Shown: positions 6,243 through 12,322 of the stretch, in pieces
Layout: the number at the start of each line of letters is the position of its first letter
How positions within the stretch are numbered: position 1 is the stretch's first letter
DNA from: Bdellovibrionaceae bacterium UBA1609
GTDB lineage: Bacteria; Bdellovibrionota; Bdellovibrionia; Bdellovibrionales; UBA1609
Assembly (NCBI GenBank): GCA_002321895.1
Contig: DCMZ01000003.1
Location: 274,958 to 287,479, forward strand
DNA: 12,522 nucleotides
Direction of reading: 5' to 3'
Translations under genes and position numbers: made by a program
The notes under the pieces: generated by a model
What the model saw: only the letters and a program-made list of their open reading frames with translations
What the model was told of the DNA's origin: nothing
Database searches by the model: none

Positions 6243-7632
6243 AAGAAAAATACCCCGGCTGAATATCATGGATCAGTTTATTGGACTCGCCGGGCGCGTT
6301 CGGCTCAAAATCAAAACCAACGTTTGGCCCGTCATTCACTTGATATATGAGAGTTTTTTCACCGTTGGGTCGCGCCTCCAAAATCACTTTTATTTGGTCA
6401 CTGTTTGGCAAACTCACTACGATAGGATCGTAAGGCTCTGTCTCTGTTCCCTCGTGAATCATACCAAACTGTATCGCCGGAATCAGATGAATTTCGTTTC
6501 TGTCCAATGCATCTTCTAATTCTGACAAAGAAACGTCTGCAGCTTCATAGAAAGAAAGAGAACACGACATCAGCACTTCCCCAACGGGCTCATCGGGCCA
6601 TGGGAAAGGTCCATCTGGGGGGAAAGGATTACCAGTATCAAAGTCGTCTTCATCTTCCTCATCCATTCCAGGAACCTGCATTTCATTCACATAGGTTTGG
6701 TATTCATCAGCTGTCACTTCTCGCCCATTGATTTTGTAAATGGCGGTGATGTTAAGAAAACCTTCAATGCGAATGGAGCTTTCAAACTGAGCGGCAATGG
6801 CCGTACCCACATTGACTGTTTGCTTTTCAGTGATCACCTGTTTCATACCAAAAAAGCCACTTTCAGATGCATCTTCTGTAAAAGGAAAGGGAACTTCATT
6901 TTGCGCATTTGGAAATACAACCTCAAAATCACCACCATCATTCATTCCAGGACTCATTTCCACACGTACGGACATTTCACTGAGAATGTAAACGGTGCCA
7001 TGCTGTACATGAGTGGCGCGAGTTTCAAGACGAATACCCACATTGTTAATGATTCCACCATCCGTAGTTTCACTAAATTCATTGGAAATGCGTCCGTTCA
7101 TTTGGGACTTTTCAAAACCCGCATCTTGTTTCATTTCCTCGTCAAAGATTTCGTAACCCAAGGAATAATCGACGGCGATATTGAACTCTTGCTCCACGGC
7201 AGCAGCCACTCGCATGTTCACAGACATCGGACAATCTATTCCCAATGACCTAAAATTAAAAGTCGGTAACGATCCTTGCTCATGCTCTAAAGGTGCTTCT
7301 TCTGTAAAATCAAATCGGCAGCCGACATCTTCGATGTCCCTCATAAAATCATCTTCTGGATCGAAGGGCTGTTCCTCGACAAAATTATTGTAGGATCCGA
7401 TACCAATATGGCTTTGCCCGTCATCAATAACTGATCCGGGTAAACGTAAACGCTCAATTTGATTGTTCAAACTAAAATTGGATTTTCCAAAAGACTGCAT
7501 AATGTCTTTTAGAATAGGTTTTGAAGTCTCATCAAATGGTGTTAAACGTGGGCTCTCATTTCCGCTGCCACTACTGTTGGAACATGCCGCGAGTGAAAAC
7601 AATATTCCAAAAAGAAAAACCAAATTTCTCAT
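6226..7632 (-). CDS. Large acidic lipoprotein, first gene of the metzincin operon
   Basis: The lipoprotein has 468 residues when started at the ATG at 7632. That start is supported by AGGGGG a few bases upstream and by a classic lipobox LAAC with C17. An in-frame ATG 19 codons earlier gives a poor signal peptide. Ser at +2 predicts the outer membrane. A Ser/Gly-rich linker (SNSSGSG) follows the anchor. The mature chain is strongly acidic, has repeated beta-like segments, and contains an Asp/Glu run followed by a Pro-rich stretch (about 333-355: DEEDEDDFD, FPPDGPFPWPDEP). I do not recognise a domain. It is followed by two exported proteins with overlapping or nearly touching genes. A role as a surface anchor, substrate or partner of the protease is possible but unproven. 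Confidence 0.75.
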   Translation of the reverse strand: MRNLVFLFGILFSLAACSNSSGSGNESPRLTPFDETSKPILKDIMQSFGKSNFSLNNQIERLRLPGSVIDDGQSHIGIGSYNNFVEEQPFDPEDDFMRDIEDVGCRFDFTEEAPLEHEQGSLPTFNFRSLGIDCPMSVNMRVAAAVEQEFNIAVDYSLGYEIFDEEMKQDAGFEKSQMNGRISNEFSETTDGGIINNVGIRLETRATHVQHGTVYILSEMSVRVEMSPGMNDGGDFEVVFPNAQNEVPFPFTEDASESGFFGMKQVITEKQTVNVGTAIAAQFESSIRIEGFLNITAIYKINGREVTADEYQTYVNEMQVPGMDEEDEDDFDTGNPFPPDGPFPWPDEPVGEVLMSCSLSFYEAADVSLSELEDALDRNEIHLIPAIQFGMIHEGTETEPYDPIVVSLPNSDQIKVILEARPNGEKTLIYQVNDGPNVGFDFEPNAPGESNKLIHDIQPGYFSYAECW

Positions 7633-7743
7633 ACATCCCCCTGAATTTATTGATAGCTGGAATCTAGTAGCACCAAATTTCAGGGTCATGTTCTTTTTTG
7701 ATCAATTTAAAGTAATAGATAAGATTCACAACTGAGGTTTGTC

Positions 7744-7755
7744 AGATGTACATCT
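7744..7755. promoter_or_regulatory. 12-bp perfect palindrome upstream of the metzincin operon
   Basis: AGATGTACATCT is a perfect palindrome about 112 bp before the lipoprotein start. On the minus strand a possible weak promoter follows downstream (TTGTGA, 16-bp spacer, TAAATT). A dimeric regulator site is possible, but one palindrome of this size can arise by chance. Confidence 0.3.
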
Positions 7756-7804
7756 CTGTGATTTGACGTAGGAGAACGGAGAATCGGTGATGCTCCGCGG
7801 CTCC

Positions 7805-7827
7805 AAAAGGTGCCAGGCACCATTTTT
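7805..7827 (-). terminator. Bidirectional hairpin, possible terminator of the small exported protein gene
   Basis: On the minus strand GGTGC-CTG-GCACC (a 5-bp stem with 3-nt loop) is followed by TTTT. On the plus strand the same hairpin is followed by ATTTTT. It lies about 50 bp after the stop of the 7877-8203 gene. Confidence 0.45.
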
Positions 7828-7878
7828 CGATAAGGCACCATTTTTCGATATAGGTACCTAGAAGCTAGGTACGTTTTT
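7805..7878. repeat. Palindromic intergenic repeat element (REP-like)
   Basis: The element has three parts. GGTGCC-A-GGCACC (7809-7821) is a perfect inverted repeat. The 17-bp direct repeat GGCACCATTTTTCGATA occurs at 7816-7832 and 7834-7850, with period 18. A second inverted repeat, GTACCTAG-AAG-CTAGGTAC (7854-7872), is followed by T5. The dense layout in a gene-free gap resembles a REP or palindromic-unit element. GGTGCC/GGCACC palindromes flanked by A and T tracts are common intergenic repeats in many bacteria. No mobility gene is nearby. Confidence 0.65.
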
Positions 7879-8203
7879 ACTTTTCAGCGGTTTTTAGAGC
7901 CAAGGTTTTGCAATCCTGAAAAAGCTCTCCTTTTTTCATCCCAAATTTCACGGAATCAAAAAAGTCATATTTAGCTTTTAAGTTCTTTTCATCCATCCCA
8001 ATCTTTTCACAAATGGACTTCATCTGTGACATCGCTTCAGCCTTACATGTCGCCTCAGACACAGTGGCTTCAGCCAAACTTTCAAGAGGTGTTGATTTCA
8101 CACCCTCGACTTTGGATATATGAACATTACATAGGGAACCTGAACCAGCAGAAGCCCCCATCACCCCAAAAACACCTATAAATATGATCGATAATCGTAA
8201 CAT
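7877..8203 (-). CDS. Small exported protein with four cysteines, unknown function
   Basis: The protein has 108 residues when started at the ATG at 8203. That start gives a clean signal peptide (MLRLSIIFIG and on, ending GASA at about 19). An upstream TTG at 8236 would add 11 residues. Neither start has a good ribosome site. A TAGAAT on the minus strand (8237-8242) would, if a -10 box, exclude the TTG. The mature protein is largely helical and lysine-rich, with C25, C53, C65 and C98, enough for two disulfides. I do not recognise a family. It appears to be a single-gene unit between the metzincin operon and the cystathionine enzyme gene. Confidence 0.65.
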   Translation of the reverse strand: MLRLSIIFIGVFGVMGASAGSGSLCNVHISKVEGVKSTPLESLAEATVSEATCKAEAMSQMKSICEKIGMDEKNLKAKYDFFDSVKFGMKKGELFQDCKTLALKTAEK

Positions 8204-8290
8204 ACAGCTTAAAAATGCAATGAAAAGGCCAACCAAATTCTAACACAATGAATTTGAGTGACTCATTTTGAGAATTACCGATATGAAACA

Positions 8291-8302
8291 AGTCAGCTGA
8301 CT
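8291..8302. promoter_or_regulatory. 12-bp perfect palindrome AGTCAGCTGACT, possible operator
   Basis: AGTCAG/CTGACT is a perfect palindrome about 90 bp upstream of the small exported protein gene. A partial copy, GACAGCTGA (8311-8319), lies 20 bp to the right, on the same face of the DNA helix to a first approximation. It could bind a dimeric regulator, but no partner is visible here. No clear terminator of the upstream gene is seen in 8303-8387. Confidence 0.35.
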
Positions 8303-8387
8303 ATGAGTTAGACAGCTGAAATCACTAAGGAAACCTTAAACTTATATCTCTTTATTGGAGTTCCTTGATAAAACGAACCTTCAGAGG

Positions 8388-9542
8388 TCATCCACCCAGT
8401 GCCTGTTCCAAATCCGCTATGAGGTCTTTTTTATCTTCGATCCCCACGCTAATCCGAATCAAAGTGTCACTAATACCCAATGCTTCCCTCTGATCCGCTG
8501 GAACACTTGCATGAGTCATTATTGCCGGGTGCTCAATCAACGATTCCACCCCACCTAAACTCTCCGCCAAGGTGAATACCTGGACGGACTCTAGAAAATT
8601 ACGCGCTTCCGCCAAACCACCCTTAATAAAGAAAGTGATCATTCCACCAAATCCGTGCATCTGTGATTTGGCCAATTCATGTTGTGGATGACTTTCTAAT
8701 CCCGGATATAAAACCTTTTCTACTCGATTGTGGCCTTCCAAAAACTCAGCCACAGACTGAGCATTCTCCTGATGAGCTCTCATTCTGACAGCCAATGTTT
8801 TTAATGACCGAGTGGCCATATAAGAATCAAATGGGGACTGGACAGCACCCACACTCATCACAAGAAAATTGATTTTTTCCGCCAAGTCATCACTGTTCGT
8901 GCAAAGCACACCACCCACAACATCACTATGACCATTCAAATATTTAGTCGCCGAATGCATGACTATATCCGCACCTAACTCCAATGGACGTTGAAAATAG
9001 GGACTCATAAAGGTGTTATCCACGGCAGTGATAATACCTTTAGATTTAGCAAAATCAGTGATTTTGCGTATATCAGCAATTTTGAGAGTGGGATTCGTCG
9101 GCGACTCAAGCCAAATCAATTTGGTGTTTTCCTTTACAGCAGACTCCAATTGCGAGGAATCATTGAGATCTACAAAAGAAAATTCGATCCCAAATTTAGA
9201 CATCACTCGGGAAAAAAGTCTGTTTGTTCCACCATACATGTCATCGTTTGCAATAACATGATCACCCGACTCAAGCATCTGGATGACAGTGGAGGTTGCG
9301 GCACAACCAGAGGAAAACGCAAACCCATGTTTTGCGGATTCTAAGCTCGCCACACATTGCTCATAGGACGTCCGACTTGGGTTACCTCCCCGAGAATAAT
9401 CGTACTTTGGCATTACCCCAGGGCTCTTTTGTGCAAATGTGGTGGTTAAATAGATGGGCTTCATCACAGAACCATATTCAGCCTCTGGTTCTTGTCCAAC
9501 ATGAATGGCTCGAGTTTCAAAACCAGCTTCTTTGATATTCAT
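8388..9542 (-). CDS. Cystathionine gamma-lyase / gamma-synthase (PLP-dependent trans-sulfuration enzyme)
   Basis: The 384-residue protein is a full-length fold-type I Cys/Met-metabolism PLP enzyme. Features seen are YSRGGNP (49-55), the phosphate-binding SSGCAATST (77-85), DMYGGTNR (101-108), VDNTFMSP (174-181, D175 for the pyridine nitrogen) and SATKYLNGHSDVVGG with the Schiff-base lysine K200. The C-terminal LAESLGGVESLIEHP and THASV are also present. Overall similarity to human cystathionine gamma-lyase is striking along the whole length, so a lyase (cystathionine to cysteine, 2-oxobutyrate and ammonia) is favoured; gamma-synthase cannot be excluded from sequence. The ATG at 9542 has AGAGGAG 7 nt upstream. 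An in-frame TTG at 9578 has no such site and lies inside the preceding gene. It is last in a run of closely spaced minus-strand genes. Confidence 0.93.
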   Translation of the reverse strand: MNIKEAGFETRAIHVGQEPEAEYGSVMKPIYLTTTFAQKSPGVMPKYDYSRGGNPSRTSYEQCVASLESAKHGFAFSSGCAATSTVIQMLESGDHVIANDDMYGGTNRLFSRVMSKFGIEFSFVDLNDSSQLESAVKENTKLIWLESPTNPTLKIADIRKITDFAKSKGIITAVDNTFMSPYFQRPLELGADIVMHSATKYLNGHSDVVGGVLCTNSDDLAEKINFLVMSVGAVQSPFDSYMATRSLKTLAVRMRAHQENAQSVAEFLEGHNRVEKVLYPGLESHPQHELAKSQMHGFGGMITFFIKGGLAEARNFLESVQVFTLAESLGGVESLIEHPAIMTHASVPADQREALGISDTLIRISVGIEDKKDLIADLEQALGG

Positions 9543-9561
9543 GATAGCGCTCCTCTGCCAA

Positions 9562-9762
9562 TTATTGATGGAGCGCAAGAAGAACGGAGTTTAACCGCTC
9601 TATAGGCTCCTTTTTATATTCTAACTTTAATCCCAACATGAGTTTTCGCACTCGAGATTCGTCGGGTTGATCACGCATTAGTTCTTCCACCAGTTCCTGA
9701 TACTTTTCAACGTTTTTTCTATAGTTTTCTTGGGAATCTGTGGCTTGTATTTTCTTTTCCAT
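9562..9762 (-). CDS. Small helical protein between uppP and the cystathionine enzyme
   Basis: The 66-residue protein is highly charged with no signal peptide, and most of it should be helical or coiled-coil (NYRKNVEKYQELVEELM, then a C-terminal helix). It therefore looks cytoplasmic. I do not recognise a family. It is very likely real. It has a strong ribosome site GGGAGG just before its ATG, it lies 13 nt after the uppP stop, and its own stop is 19 nt before the next ATG with that gene's ribosome site in the gap. This is typical operon packing. Confidence 0.7.
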   Translation of the reverse strand: MEKKIQATDSQENYRKNVEKYQELVEELMRDQPDESRVRKLMLGLKLEYKKEPIERLNSVLLALHQ

Positions 9763-9775
9763 AACACCTCCCGGA

Positions 9776-10603
9776 CTATACCAATTGTTTATATAAGATA
9801 AAAAGGCTCAAAGCCCATAAATAGTAACTAAAAACTTCCAGCCGACCTTTTTTAACAAACTTAAGAACAATTCCCAGTCCGATGAGCCCAGATAAGTAAG
9901 CGGCTACAAATCCCGAGATCACTGGCATAAGACTAATTTCATCTTGAGCAGAAAAATCCTTCAATTCTATAAGACTCGCGCCCAGAATTGCCGGAATGGA
10001 CATTACAAAACTGAATAATGCCGCCGTACTTTTCTCGACCCCAATCAATATTCCAGCCGCAATGGTTGATCCTGATCGAGAAATCCCGGGAGCAATGGCC
10101 AATCCTTGTGCGATCCCAATCACGATGGCCTTTCCATAGGTCATGCTTTCCAAACCAGAGAGATCATCCAACTGAGTGGCCTTCATTTGTCCGGATTTAG
10201 ATTTCCAGCGGGTAACGAATAAAAGCAATCCTGTCAGGAAAAAACACACCCCGACTGCCGTAAAATTCGAAAACAGTTGTTCAAACTGATCCTTAAAGCC
10301 AAATCCGATGATGGCCGTGGGAATATTAGCGACAAATACAAAAAGAACCAATTGTAGCCCATGGGAAGACGATTTTGTCCCCAAACTCTTAAAGGCCTGA
10401 GAGAAGATCTTTTGGATCGATTTCCTATAGAGCGTAAGAATAGATAAAACTGTTCCTAAATGAACCGCTAAATCAAAAAGTATACTGTGCGGCCCTGGAG
10501 TTAGAATTTTCTGGAAAACTACAAGGTGACCCGAACTAGATATTGGTAAAAATTCACTTAAACCCTGAACGATTCCTAAAACTATTGCTTCAAAAATTCC
10601 CAT
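9776..10603 (-). CDS. uppP: Undecaprenyl-diphosphatase (BacA/UppP family)
   Basis: The 275-residue integral membrane protein recycles undecaprenyl diphosphate to the monophosphate lipid carrier used for peptidoglycan and O-antigen precursors. Its loss or overproduction alters bacitracin sensitivity in known members. Family motifs are QGLSEFLPISSSGHL at 13-27, with the (E/Q)xxxE pair Q13/E17 and H26, and PGISRSGST at 172-180 with the conserved R176. About eight hydrophobic segments are visible, and length is normal. I start at the ATG at 10603, which gives the usual family N-terminus MGIFEAIVLG. The reading frame stays open upstream but without family similarity. The nearest GGAGG (10629-10633) is about 25 nt away, too far to serve this ATG, and a TATAAT at 10608-10613 is noted separately. 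Confidence 0.95.
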   Translation of the reverse strand: MGIFEAIVLGIVQGLSEFLPISSSGHLVVFQKILTPGPHSILFDLAVHLGTVLSILTLYRKSIQKIFSQAFKSLGTKSSSHGLQLVLFVFVANIPTAIIGFGFKDQFEQLFSNFTAVGVCFFLTGLLLFVTRWKSKSGQMKATQLDDLSGLESMTYGKAIVIGIAQGLAIAPGISRSGSTIAAGILIGVEKSTAALFSFVMSIPAILGASLIELKDFSAQDEISLMPVISGFVAAYLSGLIGLGIVLKFVKKGRLEVFSYYLWALSLFILYKQLV

Positions 10604-10607
10604 GCTG

Positions 10608-10613
10608 ATTATA
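10608..10613 (-). promoter_or_regulatory. TATAAT just upstream of uppP, possible internal promoter
   Basis: The minus strand has TATAAT ending 4 nt before the uppP ATG. A CTGACA lies 20 bp upstream, longer than the usual 17. If used, it would give a leaderless or near-leaderless uppP mRNA, which would explain why no ribosome site is well placed. Confidence 0.25.
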
Positions 10614-10659
10614 ATAGTTTTTACTAGACCTCCTGTCAGGGAGGAATTGCTCCTTAAAG

Positions 10660-11022
10660 CTAAAATTTTCTCGTTTTGTATCTGTAGTCTTCCACCGCCT
10701 TCTTCCAATGCTTCCAACAAGGCTTCGGAATGAATGACCTGTGCTTTTCTAAAGCGTAAAAGGCTAAAAGCTCACTGGAGTTTAAGTTTAAACATTGGGC
10801 ATTTGCTTCCCTCTTTAAGTGTTCACTATTGGCTTTGCTAGGCATCTTATCGGCCCATTCAAAGCACTGAATGGGGAACTGCCTTTCCGTGATTTGCTGA
10901 ACACATAACGATTTTAACGCTTCGGAATACCCACTACTTGGATTCTCTGAATAAGCTTGCGGTAACATGTAACAAAAAAATGTACAAAAAAAGATAAATA
11001 TCAGAATTTGTTGGTATTTCAT
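10660..11022 (-). CDS. Small exported four-cysteine protein in the Tad-like/uppP gene run
   Basis: The 120-residue protein has a signal peptide with a hydrophobic core rich in Phe/Ile/Cys (residues 5-20), likely cleaved near AYS-E. The mature region of about 95 residues has C40, C53, C77 and C102 (two possible disulfides) and a basic C-terminus rich in Lys, Trp and Tyr. I do not recognise a family. Its ATG overlaps the stop of the TadC-like gene in ATGA (4-nt overlap), so the two are translationally coupled. A role next to the Tad-like membrane platform, for example in the periplasm, is a guess from position. Confidence 0.7.
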   Translation of the reverse strand: MKYQQILIFIFFCTFFCYMLPQAYSENPSSGYSEALKSLCVQQITERQFPIQCFEWADKMPSKANSEHLKREANAQCLNLNSSELLAFYALEKHRSFIPKPCWKHWKKAVEDYRYKTRKF

Positions 11023-11453
11023 TTAACTACTCCACTAATAAAATGAGAAATTATGGGGCCAAAAAGGATCAATAAGTAGGCGGGAATAAGGAATATTAAA
11101 GTGGGCCCTAGCAATAGAAACGGCAGCACTTTAAGTGATTTTTCAATTTCATCATTGCACGCCTCTTCGATTTCCATCTGCAGCTCTTCTAAATTTAACA
11201 AAATGGGCTCACCTTGCAGTCCGATTAAGATCAATTCCATTTGTGATCTGCGATAGGGGCTCTTTTCCGACAGCAAAATCGGGCGATAATCTATTCCTTG
11301 ATCAAAGTGAAACACCAACTGCCGAACAAGCTCTACGTACCGACAACTCAGCAGACCTTCTTTTTGCTGCAGCAAATAACGAAGAGAGTATCCATTTTTT
11401 AAGCCTTCACAGATATAAAGTGACAACTTTAACGGTGGAGCTACGTCTTCCAC
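11019..11453 (-). CDS. TadC-like protein, type II secretion F (T2SF) domain
   Basis: The 144-residue protein has a single small T2SF-like unit. It starts with LYICEGLKNGYSLRYLL, matching the amphipathic first helix of such domains. Next come the 'SPYRRSQMELILIGLQGE' region and the acidic helix (about 88-105). A terminal double-hydrophobic segment (about 108-140) with the pattern LKVLPFLLLGPTLIFLIPAY and then LLILFGPII is very like the end of TadC. TadC with TadB forms the inner-membrane platform of Tad/Flp pili. A GTG at 11459 overlaps the GGAGG at 11459-11463, so I prefer the GTG two codons later (11453), which is 5 nt from it. The gene overlaps the TadB-like gene by 13 nt. It lacks most of the N-terminal membrane part seen in typical TadC proteins of about 300 residues. 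Confidence 0.65.
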   Translation of the reverse strand: MEDVAPPLKLSLYICEGLKNGYSLRYLLQQKEGLLSCRYVELVRQLVFHFDQGIDYRPILLSEKSPYRRSQMELILIGLQGEPILLNLEELQMEIEEACNDEIEKSLKVLPFLLLGPTLIFLIPAYLLILFGPIISHFISGVVK

Positions 11454-12193
11454 TTCCACCTCCGGAATAAGAAATGAGAGACTAAAAGACCAATACTAAA
11501 TAGACAAAAAGACGACAAAAACAGCCTTTCATTACCGCTCCAACCAAACTGATAAGAAGAAAAAAGAAACATTCCGAGATACAAAGCGGACAAAATCATA
11601 ACTTGAAGGCGGATATTTAAAGTCACTTGCAAGGACTTACGTCGAAAATTTTGAATCATTGTGAGCTTGTTTTTATAGTTTTTAATAATAGATCGTGCGA
11701 CTTCAGGATGCTTATCCGCATATTTCAAGTTTTCATAGAGCTCTAAAACACCTGAACTCCCCTTAAACTCGACCTTTTGTTGCGAAAAAACCACAGAATT
11801 AATGATTTTCTTAATTTGTAGAGCAAAAACATCCTCGTTTTTGGGAATGGATTGCTCCATTGCACTTCTAAAACCGAAACCAATATGCATTTTTAGGATT
11901 AAAGTGTTTAAAAATAACAGTAGCTGTTTTTTAAAATTCCTGTCTCTATGGAAATTAACGAACCAATGAAGGAGTTTTGGTATGAAGATTCCTAAGATTA
12001 AGAATACTAAAAACAGTTTTTGATATTTTAAAGCTGTCCAAATTGCAAAAATCCAAAACAAAAAAAGCGCGGTGCCAATTTTCGGCAACATTTGACGAGA
12101 AACCCTATCCTGTATTGACTGATATGTCCGGTAAACGGACCAAACAATATAGTTAAAGAACAAAACCAAAAGTAATTTTAGAAGAACCATCAT
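11441..12193 (-). CDS. TadB-like inner-membrane platform protein (T2SF domain)
   Basis: The 250-residue protein has hydrophobic segments near 3-20, 40-57, 60-77, 199-215 and 225-242. The central cytoplasmic part includes RDRNFKKQLLLFLNTLILKM and GFGFRSAMEQS, the pattern of the T2SF helix in TadB, with its 'ql...l..l...l..G.sl..A' spacing. The order N-terminal hydrophobic region, T2SF helix bundle, C-terminal membrane pair matches TadB. Similarity is divergent, so the assignment is by pattern and by the following TadC-like gene. The start has two consecutive ATGs (12188-12193) and no clear ribosome site. It is the first gene on this strand after a divergent control region; no ATPase (TadA), pilin or secretin gene is visible. 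Confidence 0.65.
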   Translation of the reverse strand: MMVLLKLLLVLFFNYIVWSVYRTYQSIQDRVSRQMLPKIGTALFLFWIFAIWTALKYQKLFLVFLILGIFIPKLLHWFVNFHRDRNFKKQLLLFLNTLILKMHIGFGFRSAMEQSIPKNEDVFALQIKKIINSVVFSQQKVEFKGSSGVLELYENLKYADKHPEVARSIIKNYKNKLTMIQNFRRKSLQVTLNIRLQVMILSALYLGMFLFSSYQFGWSGNERLFLSSFCLFSIGLLVSHFLFRRWKWKT

Positions 12194-12201
12194 CCGAATT
12201 A

Positions 12202-12224
12202 CTTAAGCAAAAAAAATGCTTAAG
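12202..12224. promoter_or_regulatory. Perfect inverted repeat with A7 loop in the divergent control region
   Basis: CTTAAGCA (12202-12209), seven A's, TGCTTAAG (12217-12224): two perfect 8-bp arms around an A tract, just upstream of the TadB-like start. T6 follows at 12231-12236. It could be a regulator operator or an mRNA leader hairpin on the minus strand. Terminator function is less likely because no plus-strand gene ends nearby. Confidence 0.5.
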
Positions 12225-12237
12225 AAATAATTTTTTA

Positions 12238-12265
12238 TTGACGATGAGAGTCACACAGGTAACAT
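12238..12265 (+). promoter_or_regulatory. Candidate sigma70-type promoter of the histone-like gene
   Basis: TTGACG (12238-12243, five of six matches to the -35 consensus), a 16-bp spacer, then TAACAT (12260-12265, four of six to the -10). It lies about 58 bp before the ATG. The leader contains the palindrome TTGTTAACAA (12282-12291) and the hairpin GTTG-TAAG-CAAC (12269-12280). Confidence 0.5.
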
Positions 12266-12322
12266 GGAGTTGTAAGCAACATTGTTAACAACAAATGTTA
12301 AATCATCCTAGGAGGATCAACT

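Noticed and set aside
6697..7248. Plus-strand 183-codon reading frame
   Set aside because: It lies wholly within the lipoprotein gene on the other strand, is His/Ser/Phe-rich without signal peptide or family motifs, and has no clear ribosome site.
9543..9578. TTG start for the cystathionine enzyme giving 12 extra residues
   Set aside because: It would overlap the 66-aa gene and has no ribosome site, whereas the ATG at 9542 has AGAGGAG at 7 nt and matches the family N-terminus.
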